A model generated the notes under the pieces. The model made no database searches. It was not told the origin of the DNA and saw only the letters and a list, made by a program, of their open reading frames with translations. The position numbers and the translations under genes were made by a program. From Candidatus Gastranaerophilales bacterium (GTDB taxonomy: Bacteria > Cyanobacteriota > Vampirovibrionia > Gastranaerophilales > Gastranaerophilaceae), in contig CALURK010000018.1 in assembly GCA_944323165.1 (NCBI GenBank), positions 1 through 32,437 of the forward strand: a stretch of 32,437 nucleotides of DNA. The letters are read 5' to 3'. This document shows positions 15,588-23,356 of the stretch, piece after piece. How positions within the stretch are numbered: position 1 is the stretch's first letter; each line of letters begins with the position of its first letter.

Positions 15588-16970
15588 ATGAACAAAGTAG
15601 CAGATTTTGCAGGAATATTTTATCCGAATGATTCGGAAGAATTAAATAACCTATTAAACTCTTATAAACAGAAAATTAATATAGATTACAGCAGTAAGGC
15701 TGTTATAGTACCGCATGCCGGATACGCATACTCAGGGCACGCTGCCATGGCAGGATTTCAGTTTCTGGAACCTAGCGAAAATATTTTTATTATTGCACCT
15801 TCACATCATGTTAATTTTAATAATATTGCACTTCCTGAATACTCTTTCTTTGAAACTCCTTTAGGAAATTTGGAAGTTAACAATAGGCTTATAAAAGAAA
15901 TTGCAGAAAAATTTCCGTGCACTATCAATAATGATATTTTTGACAAAGAACATTCTATTGAAGTTCAACTGCCTTTTATACAGAATTTGTTTCAGCCGCT
16001 AAGACAAAGTGCAGCTGATTTCGTTAAAAATCTTAAAAAGATTGGACATAAAATTAGAATTATACCGGTTCTCACTGGAAACTGCGATTATAGACTTATT
16101 TCCGATCTTATTTCCTCTTATTGGGAAAACTCATCATTCATTATTTCTTCAGATCTAAGTCATTTTTATCCACAACAACAGTGCCGACAAATTGATACTT
16201 ATACAGCTACGATTATTGAGACAGGTAAAATTGAATTCTTGGAAAACGCCCAAGCCTGCGGAGTAGTTGGAATTAAAGGTTTGGTCGATTTCGCTAACAA
16301 CAATGACTGCACTATGATAAGAGCTGAAATGTACAACTCAGGTGATATTAGCGATGATAAAGAACGAGTTGTAGGATATGGTTCCTGGTTTTTATATACA
16401 GATAACAGAAATAACTTTATCGAAAAATACTGTTCTGATTATGTTTTAAATGCTGCTAAAGAAAGTGTTGTAGCAGCTATTAACAACGAAGAATACATTC
16501 CAAAACACATCCCTACTGTTCTTACAGAATTTGGAGCTTCTTTTGTTACAATCAAGTATGATGGGAAATTAAGAGGGTGTATAGGCTCTATTTACCCTAC
16601 TAAACCTCTGATTTTAGACATTATTGATAATGCTAAAAATGCAGGTTTTCAAGATCCGAGATTTAACCCGCTTTCTATTGAAGAGTTAGATAAACTGAGC
16701 TTCTCTGTATCTATTTTATCTTCTATTGAAAGAATTAATTTCAAAGATGAAAGAGATTTGCTTTCTAAAATTTATCCACACGGAATTATAATAATAGAAA
16801 GAGATAAGAGAGCTGTGTATTTACCGGTCGTTTGGGAACAATTACCGGATAGAGAAATTTTCTTAAATTCCCTCAAAGAAAAAGCGGGACTTCCGCCTGA
16901 GTATTTCTCAAGAACTTTAGAAGCATATAAATTCGACGCTTTATATATTACAGACGAAATTAGAGAATAA
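15588..16970 (+). CDS. Memo-like / AMMECR1 fusion (AmmeMemoRadiSam system B+A)
   Basis: This 460-residue protein joins two families often found as neighbours. Residues 1-275 are Memo-like (AmmeMemoRadiSam protein B): VPHAGYAYSG with H43, APSHH (70-74), KEHSIEVQLPF, SSDLSHFY and a GYGSWF-type end. Residues about 285-455 are AMMECR1 (protein A): FVTIKYDGKLRGCIGSI, with the LRGCIG signature near 326, AGFQDPRF, then VWEQLP and a YKFDALYI end. The system normally has a third, radical SAM, partner, which is not in this window. The chemistry is not settled in the literature I know. A well-spaced promoter makes the mRNA leaderless. Its end overlaps galE by 11 bases. Confidence 0.9.
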   Translation: MNKVADFAGIFYPNDSEELNNLLNSYKQKINIDYSSKAVIVPHAGYAYSGHAAMAGFQFLEPSENIFIIAPSHHVNFNNIALPEYSFFETPLGNLEVNNRLIKEIAEKFPCTINNDIFDKEHSIEVQLPFIQNLFQPLRQSAADFVKNLKKIGHKIRIIPVLTGNCDYRLISDLISSYWENSSFIISSDLSHFYPQQQCRQIDTYTATIIETGKIEFLENAQACGVVGIKGLVDFANNNDCTMIRAEMYNSGDISDDKERVVGYGSWFLYTDNRNNFIEKYCSDYVLNAAKESVVAAINNEEYIPKHIPTVLTEFGASFVTIKYDGKLRGCIGSIYPTKPLILDIIDNAKNAGFQDPRFNPLSIEELDKLSFSVSILSSIERINFKDERDLLSKIYPHGIIIIERDKRAVYLPVVWEQLPDREIFLNSLKEKAGLPPEYFSRTLEAYKFDALYITDEIRE

Positions 16971-17961
16971 TTCCTGATTTTATTCTTACTAATTTTTTCT
17001 CCCACTCATTTGCAGTTTTTATACTGTATAGAAGGTTATTCTTTGGCTGCCAATTTAAAATTTCCTTAGCCTTTTTGTTATCTGCAATAAGCTTCGCAGG
17101 ATCTCCTGCACGTCTTGGACAAATTTCTACCGGAATTTTGCGCTCTAAAGTTTCCTCACACGCTTTAAAGACCTCTTTTACACTGTCACCCATTCCTGTT
17201 CCCAAGTTGAAATAATCAGTTCTTCCACCATTATTCAAATACTCTAACGCCATTATATGAGCTTGCGCTAAATCTTCTACATTTATATAATCTCTAACGC
17301 ACGTTCCATCAGGAGTTTCGTAGTCGTCACCAAACATCTTAAAACTCTTTTTACTGTCGGCTTTTAATATATTGGGAATCAAATGTGTTTCCGGTTCATG
17401 CCACTCACCTATTCTCGCTTTCGAATCAGCTCCTGCAACATTAAAATACCTTAACCTTACAGATCTTAAATCATAGGCTTTATCATAATCATCCATAATA
17501 CGCTCTACAATTAGTTTCGAATTTCCATAAGCATTTATTGGTTTTTGAGAGTGCTTTTCGTCAATAGGGACATAATCAGGCTCACCATACGTTGCTGCAG
17601 TTGAAGAAAAAACTATTTTATTAACATTGAATTCCAACATTGCGTTTAATAAATTTAATGTTCCATAAACATTATTGTAATAATACTTTTGAGGATTTTT
17701 TACGCTTTCTCCAACCTGAGAATATGCGGCAAAGTGCACTACTGACTCTATTTTATTTACTAAGAAAACTCCCCTTATATCATCAATATTCTTTAAATTG
17801 CCTTGTACAAATTTTAAATTACCATACTTCTTTAAAATATCGATTATCTCAATATGCCCAAGCTCTAAACTATCAAAGATAATTACATCCTTGCCCTTCT
17901 CTAATAAAGCTAATGCTACATGACTTCCTATATACCCTGCTCCGCCTGTAATTAAAATCAT
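16960..17961 (-). CDS. galE: UDP-glucose 4-epimerase
   Basis: The enzyme interconverts UDP-glucose and UDP-galactose (or the N-acetyl forms) with bound NAD. At 333 residues it has normal length. It shows the Rossmann motif GGAGYIGSH (6-14), HFAAYSQVGES, the catalytic S120-T121 with YGEP, and Y145-x3-K149 (YGNSK). Later motifs RYFNVAGAD, ETHLIPNILK, DGTCVRDYINVEDLA and RRAGDPAKL are all family-typical. Its ATG overlaps the recF stop (ATGA), so it is translationally coupled to recF. Its product would feed LPS, exopolysaccharide or the glycosyltransferase at 30858. Confidence 0.95.
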   Translation of the reverse strand: MILITGGAGYIGSHVALALLEKGKDVIIFDSLELGHIEIIDILKKYGNLKFVQGNLKNIDDIRGVFLVNKIESVVHFAAYSQVGESVKNPQKYYYNNVYGTLNLLNAMLEFNVNKIVFSSTAATYGEPDYVPIDEKHSQKPINAYGNSKLIVERIMDDYDKAYDLRSVRLRYFNVAGADSKARIGEWHEPETHLIPNILKADSKKSFKMFGDDYETPDGTCVRDYINVEDLAQAHIMALEYLNNGGRTDYFNLGTGMGDSVKEVFKACEETLERKIPVEICPRRAGDPAKLIADNKKAKEILNWQPKNNLLYSIKTANEWEKKLVRIKSGIIL

Positions 17962-19040
17962 TCTACAAGCCCTCCATTTTCAACTTTATATATTATAACA
18001 TCCCTCAAGAATTCATCCTCAAATAATACCGTATCTACAGAAGTAATTATTGTTTGTGTATCATTTTCGATTGATTTTAAAAGATAATTCTGTCTTGTTT
18101 CATCCAATTCCGCTAAAACATCATCCAATAATAATATAGGGGAAAAACCCGTTTTTGTTTTTATTATCTCTAATTCTGATAATTTTAAAGATAAAACTAA
18201 AGTTCTCTGCTGACCTTGAGAGGCAAATTTTACGGCGTCTAAACCATTTATCATAAATTCTATATCATCTCTATGAGGCCCTACACAAGCCTGATGTCTT
18301 GCAATTTCTTCTTGGCGCCTTTCTTCAAGCTTTTCTTTTAAATACTCACAGATTTCACCTACCTCATCATAAGGACATGTATAATTTAAACTAAATATCT
18401 CTGAATTACTTATTATATTATGTTTTTTAGCAGCAATTTCCGAGATTTCTTTTAAGAATTTCTTTCGCAAAAATATTATATTAGCACCTGTTACAGCCAA
18501 TTGTTCATTATAAATATCTAACAACGTTTCATCGACAATATCTGATTTTAGTAAATTGTTTTTTTGAATTCTGATTTTATCATATTTGGATAATCTTTCA
18601 TCATAAGCAGGATATATTTGAGAAATTGCCCTATCTAGCCAGTCTCTCCTATCCTGAGGAGCGCCTCTTAATAGTAACAAATCTTTTGTAGAAAATAAAA
18701 CCGTTTTTACAACAGATTTAAAATTCTTAGGCGTTGTTTTGACTTTATTTACTTTTATTACACGTTTTTTATCCCTATCTAAAGAATAATCTAATTCAAT
18801 TTCCGTACTATTCTTTTCTACATGGGCAGAAATCTCAAAACTTTCTTTTCCAAATTGTATTAAATCACTAACTGTTGACGTTCTTGGACTCTTTAAATCC
18901 GACAAAAAATATATACTTTCTAAAATATTAGTTTTACCTTGAGCATTTTTACCTATAATCAATGTTTTTCGGCTCTTAAAATCGATTTTTACATCTGTAC
19001 AATTTCTATAATTTTTAAGCTCAATATTTACTAATCTCAT
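17958..19040 (-). CDS. recF: DNA replication and repair protein RecF
   Basis: RecF is an SMC-like ATPase that helps load RecA at single-strand gaps. The 360-residue protein has Walker A IIGKNAQGKTN (28-38), the N-terminal LKNYRN, RDWLDRAISQI, the ABC signature in SQGQQRTLVLSLKLSE, and Walker B LLLDDVLAELDE. Length and order are normal. An extended -10 (TGGTATACT) ends six bases before the ATG, so the mRNA appears leaderless. It is not next to dnaA-dnaN-gyrB here but heads a two-gene unit with galE, an unusual partner. Confidence 0.95.
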   Translation of the reverse strand: MRLVNIELKNYRNCTDVKIDFKSRKTLIIGKNAQGKTNILESIYFLSDLKSPRTSTVSDLIQFGKESFEISAHVEKNSTEIELDYSLDRDKKRVIKVNKVKTTPKNFKSVVKTVLFSTKDLLLLRGAPQDRRDWLDRAISQIYPAYDERLSKYDKIRIQKNNLLKSDIVDETLLDIYNEQLAVTGANIIFLRKKFLKEISEIAAKKHNIISNSEIFSLNYTCPYDEVGEICEYLKEKLEERRQEEIARHQACVGPHRDDIEFMINGLDAVKFASQGQQRTLVLSLKLSELEIIKTKTGFSPILLLDDVLAELDETRQNYLLKSIENDTQTIITSVDTVLFEDEFLRDVIIYKVENGGLVE

Positions 19041-19046
19041 AGAACA

Positions 19047-19055
19047 AGTATACCA
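19047..19055 (-). promoter_or_regulatory. Extended -10 promoter of recF (leaderless)
   Basis: On the minus strand TGGTATACT (19055-19047) is an extended -10; six bases (TGTTCT) separate it from the ATG at 19040. No good -35 box is seen, as is common with an extended -10. Confidence 0.6.
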
Positions 19056-19190
19056 CAGCTTAAACTTATTATTTTAAAACATATAGAAATTAACTTAGTG
19101 GTTATCTGAAGTAGGGTTATGAAAAATTTTACAATACATTATCGTATAGTTAACCAAATCATAGATAAAAAATTTTGTGAGGTAATAAAT

Positions 19191-19751
19191 ATGAAACAAA
19201 TAATTCCAGAAAAAAGTTCAGAAAAAGTAGCCAAATTTTTACAAAAAAATTCTCTTCATAAAAGAGATTTTGCTGAAATGATAGGTGTTACACTATCCTA
19301 CGTTTACAACTTGATAGATGAAACCGTCCCATTTTCGACAAGGGGCACAACAATAGAGAGAATTGCAACAGTCATGGATATTGACCCAGAAGAATTTCCC
19401 GAATATAGAATTCCGCAAGAGCCTATACTTATAGACGAATCGATTGAAACACTTAGAGATTATATAAAGGAAAATAAATTAAGCATTGTATCATTCCTAA
19501 AATCATTTCCGCGCAAAAAACGTATTGACATAGTTGATATCTTAAGAGGAGCACTACCTATTCCTATAGATTACAAAGAACTTAAAATGATAGGAAAAAC
19601 TTTAAATATTCCAGATGAAGAAATTTACAACATGTGGGAACTTAGAGTTAAACAAGTTCTTGAATCAGCAGGAATGAATGTTTATTCAAACTCCAGGCTG
19701 GTAACTTCTATGTTTGAGTGCGCAAGAAAATATTTATTAAATGAAAAATAG
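19191..19751 (+). CDS. XRE-family HTH regulator
   Basis: The protein has 186 residues. Residues about 10-70 form a helix-turn-helix domain: VAKFLQKNSLHKRDFAEMIG, VTLSYVYNLI, then a wing-like TVPFSTRGTTIERIATVMDI with DPEEFPEYRIP. A second helical domain, to about 186, is of unknown type. An ATG 72 bases upstream in the same frame is possible, but GAGG stands 8 bases before 19191 and a TATAGT -10 box lies inside that upstream stretch (19145-19150), so I use 19191. It stands alone between recF and a terminator. Its target is unknown. Confidence 0.75.
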   Translation: MKQIIPEKSSEKVAKFLQKNSLHKRDFAEMIGVTLSYVYNLIDETVPFSTRGTTIERIATVMDIDPEEFPEYRIPQEPILIDESIETLRDYIKENKLSIVSFLKSFPRKKRIDIVDILRGALPIPIDYKELKMIGKTLNIPDEEIYNMWELRVKQVLESAGMNVYSNSRLVTSMFECARKYLLNEK

Positions 19752-19752
19752 G

Positions 19753-19790
19753 CAATTTTTTTGTACTAAATTACTTTATATATACATAAG
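19753..19790 (+). repeat. 38-bp promoter-like motif, copy 1
   Basis: CAATTTTTTT, nine variable bases, then TACTTTATATATACATAAG. The second copy at 32339-32376 has the same outer blocks at the same spacing and lies 23 bases before a start codon. This copy begins 1 base after the HTH gene stop and is followed by about 25 bases and a terminator. Confidence 0.65.
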
Positions 19791-19815
19791 GTTAGAAAAG
19801 GTTGTAGAAAATTTC

Positions 19816-19845
19816 AAATCCGGTCCTAAAACCGGATTTTCTTTT
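19816..19845 (+). terminator. Rho-independent terminator, possibly bidirectional
   Basis: AAATCCGGT (19816-19824) pairs perfectly with ACCGGATTT (19831-19839) around a CCTAAA loop and is followed by TTTTCTTTT. On the minus strand it follows the lpxB stop directly, with a weaker T run, so it may also end the long lpxB operon transcript. Confidence 0.88.
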
Positions 19846-20965
19846 ATACCAAAGCTTTTTGAATTTCATTTGCGACTTCTTGAGCAGAATACATATCAGA
19901 AAGTTTTTCTCTTACACTTCCTAATTTTACAATAGTATCCTCACGATATTTCTTATCGTATAAAAATTTTTCAGTTTCATAACAAATATTGTCAACATTA
20001 AACTTCGCCTGAATAAGTTCCGGAACAATATCCATACCGGTTATGATATTTGGAAGTGAAACTTTATTTATACATCTTAAAAGCAAATATGCTAAATATA
20101 AAATCCGAGGCCCTCTATATCCTATAATCATAGGGACTTGGTACAATGCAGCTTCTAAAGCAACCGTGCCTGAAGCCAAAATCAGAGAATCTGAAACACT
20201 TAATAAAGCCTGATTTTCTCCTTTAATAACCTTAAAATCAGTGTCTTTTATGTATTTGTCAAAAATATTATCACTCAAGTTTGGAGCATGAGAAATACAA
20301 AACTGTATTTCAGGATGTAATTTTTGTAATTTTTTTGCTGAATTTATAAAAGTTCTTGCCAAAAACTTCAATTCCAAAGGTCTTGAACCTGGGAATATCG
20401 ATACCAAGGGTCTATTTACATCCAATCCGTGTTTTGCAAAGAATTCTGCGCGACAAGCTTTTTCAGGCAGCTGTTTTACAAGAGGATGACCGCAATAATG
20501 TACATTTATACCATAATCCCTGTACATTTCCACCTCAAATGGAAATATACAAAGCACCTCATCCACATATTTTTTTATCCCTTTAATTCGCCATTTTCTA
20601 CTTGCCCATACTTGAGGAGGTATATAATGAAAAACCTTTATTCCACTACCTTTTAGACGTTTTGCAACCCTTAAATTAAAAGTCCCGTAATCTACAAGCA
20701 AGACCAAATCAGGTTTATAAACGTTTAAAATATAATCAGAAACTCTTTTTTCTAAAGCCAAATGCTCAAAAGCCATTTTTAAACTAAATCCGAACCCTGA
20801 CATTTTAGAATGATCACAAAATATTTTGGAAGCAAACTTCTTTAAATTTTCTCCCCCAATACCTTCTATAACAACATCAGGCATCTGTTTCTTAAGAATT
20901 TCAGCAACACGACCGGCATGAATATCACCTGAATATTCGCCCGTTATTATAAAAACTTTCTTCAT
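19844..20965 (-). CDS. lpxB: Lipid-A-disaccharide synthase
   Basis: LpxB joins lipid X to UDP-diacylglucosamine to give the lipid A disaccharide at the inner face of the inner membrane. The 373-residue protein has the family motifs ITGEYSGDIHAG, IEGIGGENLKK, MSGFGF, LLVDYGTFNLRVAKRLK, HYIPPQVWASRKWRI, CIFPFEVEMYRDYG, GHPLV, IFPGSRPLELK and ASGTVALEAALYQVPMIIGY. It is 6 bases after lpxI and last in the operon, ending at a terminator. Confidence 0.95.
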   Translation of the reverse strand: MKKVFIITGEYSGDIHAGRVAEILKKQMPDVVIEGIGGENLKKFASKIFCDHSKMSGFGFSLKMAFEHLALEKRVSDYILNVYKPDLVLLVDYGTFNLRVAKRLKGSGIKVFHYIPPQVWASRKWRIKGIKKYVDEVLCIFPFEVEMYRDYGINVHYCGHPLVKQLPEKACRAEFFAKHGLDVNRPLVSIFPGSRPLELKFLARTFINSAKKLQKLHPEIQFCISHAPNLSDNIFDKYIKDTDFKVIKGENQALLSVSDSLILASGTVALEAALYQVPMIIGYRGPRILYLAYLLLRCINKVSLPNIITGMDIVPELIQAKFNVDNICYETEKFLYDKKYREDTIVKLGSVREKLSDMYSAQEVANEIQKALV

Positions 20966-20971
20966 ATACCC

Positions 20972-21787
20972 CTAAACTGCCATTACTACAATATTATGCT
21001 TATTTGCATATTTAATAACATCTTCTCTATCAACAATAATTGTTTCACCAGCCTCAACTGCTATTAAATCTGCTTTATACTTTTTCATTGTCTTTAATGT
21101 TCTAAGTCCTATTGCAGGAATATCAAAGCGCTTATCCTGAGAAGGTTTTGCAACCTTTATAACTCTTGAATGGTTCTTGGCAATTTTGCACCCTCTTTTA
21201 ATACATTTATCAGTACCTTCAATTGCCTCAACCGCCATAACCATTTTATCTTTTATAACTACAGATTGACCTATGTCTAATTTTCCTGTTTCCTTAGCAA
21301 GCCAATAACCATAGTTTACATCATCTATCTGTTCCTGACTAGGCTGTACCGTTCCTAAAACGCCTGACGGTATCATAAGTTTTTTTATAAACAAAGTCTG
21401 ATCCAAAATTGTTATGCCAATTTTCTCTAACTCTTCTATAATCATTAACATAACTTTATCATCATTAAGTCTGATGGCTTTTTTTATAAATTCTACAGCC
21501 CTTGAATCAAATTTCGGACGTTTTAATAATATAGTCTTGCTAACCTTTCCCAAGAAAGTTATCTGCTTTATACCCTCAGATTTTAATACATCTTCAATTT
21601 TTTGAACTTCTCCGGGACAAAAAGAATAAACTTTTGAGCAGTATTTTTTTAATTGCGAACAATTATCATTTGAAAGCGAAATTGCTACAACATCAAAACC
21701 GTTTTCTTTCGCATACTGAGCCATTTTAACAGGCAAAAGACCGTCACCTGCTATCAAACCTTGTTTTTGTTCCAATACTACTGACAT
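20972..21787 (-). CDS. lpxI: UDP-2,3-diacylglucosamine pyrophosphatase LpxI
   Basis: LpxI hydrolyses UDP-2,3-diacylglucosamine to lipid X, the substrate of LpxB next door; it replaces LpxH in many non-gammaproteobacteria. The 271-residue protein (formerly DUF1009) starts with KQGLIAGDGLLPVKMAQYAK, has ITFLGKVSKTILLKRPKFD, GTVQPSQEQIDDVNYGYWLAKE, DIGQSVVIKDKMVMAVEAIEGTD-type residues, and DIPAIGLRTLKTM. These match the family along the whole length. Its leader contains three GGA motifs (see findings), one of which acts as Shine-Dalgarno. Confidence 0.92.
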   Translation of the reverse strand: MSVVLEQKQGLIAGDGLLPVKMAQYAKENGFDVVAISLSNDNCSQLKKYCSKVYSFCPGEVQKIEDVLKSEGIKQITFLGKVSKTILLKRPKFDSRAVEFIKKAIRLNDDKVMLMIIEELEKIGITILDQTLFIKKLMIPSGVLGTVQPSQEQIDDVNYGYWLAKETGKLDIGQSVVIKDKMVMAVEAIEGTDKCIKRGCKIAKNHSRVIKVAKPSQDKRFDIPAIGLRTLKTMKKYKADLIAVEAGETIIVDREDVIKYANKHNIVVMAV

Positions 21788-21880
21788 TCTTAAATCCTTT
21801 TCTCCTATATATCCTGCATTTTACTATAAACATGGAAATTATAAAAGAATTCATCAAAAATGGCTTAATATTGTTAAATA

Positions 21881-23356
21881 TTATCCAACTTTACCAACAA
21901 ATTTTATATTATAATTGCTTACCAATTCTTCATAAGCTAAAACTGTCAAATCTTGAACAAATTCTGACATAATCACAAAAACCATGTGTCTTATATCCAT
22001 TGGAACGGCTACAATTGGAGATACTATCTTCTTTGACTTTGCAAATTTCATAAGTTTTGTAACTATATCTTGTATTTCTGTTGAATCTATACGTATAATT
22101 GACTCATCTTCATCCTCCTTGAAGAATGAGTATATTTTATCAACTATTTCGTCTGAAAACTCTATAACTTTCAGCTCGCCATCCTGCGCTAAATCTTTTA
22201 TTATATGCTTTGATAATGCCAAACGTACTTTGTCTAACAAATCTTCCTTTGTCGGCTCATTTGCATAATCATTTATTTTTTCGAAAATATAAACTATATT
22301 TTTTACAGAAACATGTTCTCTTACTAAACAAGTTAGTAAATATTTCAAATCGGATGCTGTTATAAAGTCAGGAATTATATTGTCTACCAAAAAAGAATTT
22401 GTTTCTATAACCTTTTCCACATATTTATTGACATCGTTATAGTCCATAATATCAGAAACTTCTTTTACAGCAATATATTCAATAGCTTTACCAATGTACT
22501 CAACAGCAGTAAGTCCCTGCACCCAAAAATCTTTAACCTTTTCCTTCGGTAACCAAACCATTTTTTTGCCTGTTATATCATCAGTTACAACAATGTCTTC
22601 TTCCGATGATTTATAACCTTTTAATTCATCTTTATAAAAAGCCACACATTCAGGAAATACAACTGATCGAAAAACTTCAATATCGTGTATTTTTATATTA
22701 AATTCATTTTGCAAAAGCTCATCGCTATTATGGAAATGTATGTGAGGAATTACATACCCCAAACGTTCTGCTAAATCTTGACGAATTTTAACTGTTTCGG
22801 CAAGAAGATTGTCATTTTCTTCCATTGAAATTACTTCTAGAATTTCTTCAGATAGATTTACAACAAACTTTTCTTCTTTTATCGAAGTATACATCGTATC
22901 AGGAGAAATTTCATTAACAAGCTGCTGCTTCAAAATATCAAGCTGCTTCAATTCATCTGACATCTGATTGTTTAATTGCTTCTTCTTTTCAGGAGACAGA
23001 TGTTCGCTCTCCAATTGAGATTTTATCTTCTTAATTCTCTCTTTTTGATTAGCAATCTTCAATTGAATTTCTTTACACGAAGCGTACGGACTCGATGGAG
23101 CTGCAAGCATTTTTTCCATTCGATACTTAAAGCTCGTAATATTAACAATATCATCCAAATCTGTTGAATCTTCTTCCTGCTTTTCCCTCATAAAAATACA
23201 GTTAAAATCATAAGATGATTCCGTTTCCACCTCATGCATAGTATACAAATCCCAGCCGGCATCAGACATTTCATTTAACAAATTTTCCAAAGCTTGCGCA
23301 TCATCAGTAGGAACAGATTTTATTACATATTGCATTCTTTTATTAAACATCGTCAT
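21881..23356 (-). CDS. Soluble FlhA-C-like protein fused to DUF4177-like domain
   Basis: 491 residues, no membrane segment or signal peptide. Residues 8-58 (YVIKSV, then LLNEMSDAGWDLYTMHEV and CIFMRE) resemble DUF4177. Residues 93-150 form a coiled coil (IANQKERIKKIKSQLESE). Residues about 166-491 read as the cytoplasmic domain of FlhA-type export gates: LSEEILEVI, ETVKIRQDLAERLGYVIPHI, NEFNIKIHDIEVFRSVVFPE, GKKMVWLPKEK, then ASDLKYLLTCLVREHVSVKN, ALSKHIIKDLA, SPIVAVPMDIRHM and LAYEELVSNYNIKFVGKVG. The eight-helix membrane part of FlhA is absent. Three Met codons are near the start; AAAGG lies 6 bases before 23356. The gene overlaps pdp by 14 bases and precedes lpxI. Function is unknown; a ring-forming docking platform is a fair guess. 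Confidence 0.75.
   Translation of the reverse strand: MTMFNKRMQYVIKSVPTDDAQALENLLNEMSDAGWDLYTMHEVETESSYDFNCIFMREKQEEDSTDLDDIVNITSFKYRMEKMLAAPSSPYASCKEIQLKIANQKERIKKIKSQLESEHLSPEKKKQLNNQMSDELKQLDILKQQLVNEISPDTMYTSIKEEKFVVNLSEEILEVISMEENDNLLAETVKIRQDLAERLGYVIPHIHFHNSDELLQNEFNIKIHDIEVFRSVVFPECVAFYKDELKGYKSSEEDIVVTDDITGKKMVWLPKEKVKDFWVQGLTAVEYIGKAIEYIAVKEVSDIMDYNDVNKYVEKVIETNSFLVDNIIPDFITASDLKYLLTCLVREHVSVKNIVYIFEKINDYANEPTKEDLLDKVRLALSKHIIKDLAQDGELKVIEFSDEIVDKIYSFFKEDEDESIIRIDSTEIQDIVTKLMKFAKSKKIVSPIVAVPMDIRHMVFVIMSEFVQDLTVLAYEELVSNYNIKFVGKVG

Noticed and set aside
19119..19190. Upstream ATG adding 24 residues to the HTH regulator
   Set aside because: No ribosome site, and a -10-like box lies inside the extension; the ATG at 19191 has GAGG at good spacing.
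19741..19935. Small plus-strand ORF across the terminator
   Set aside because: It starts inside the end of the HTH gene without a ribosome site, and runs through the terminator hairpin and antisense to lpxB.
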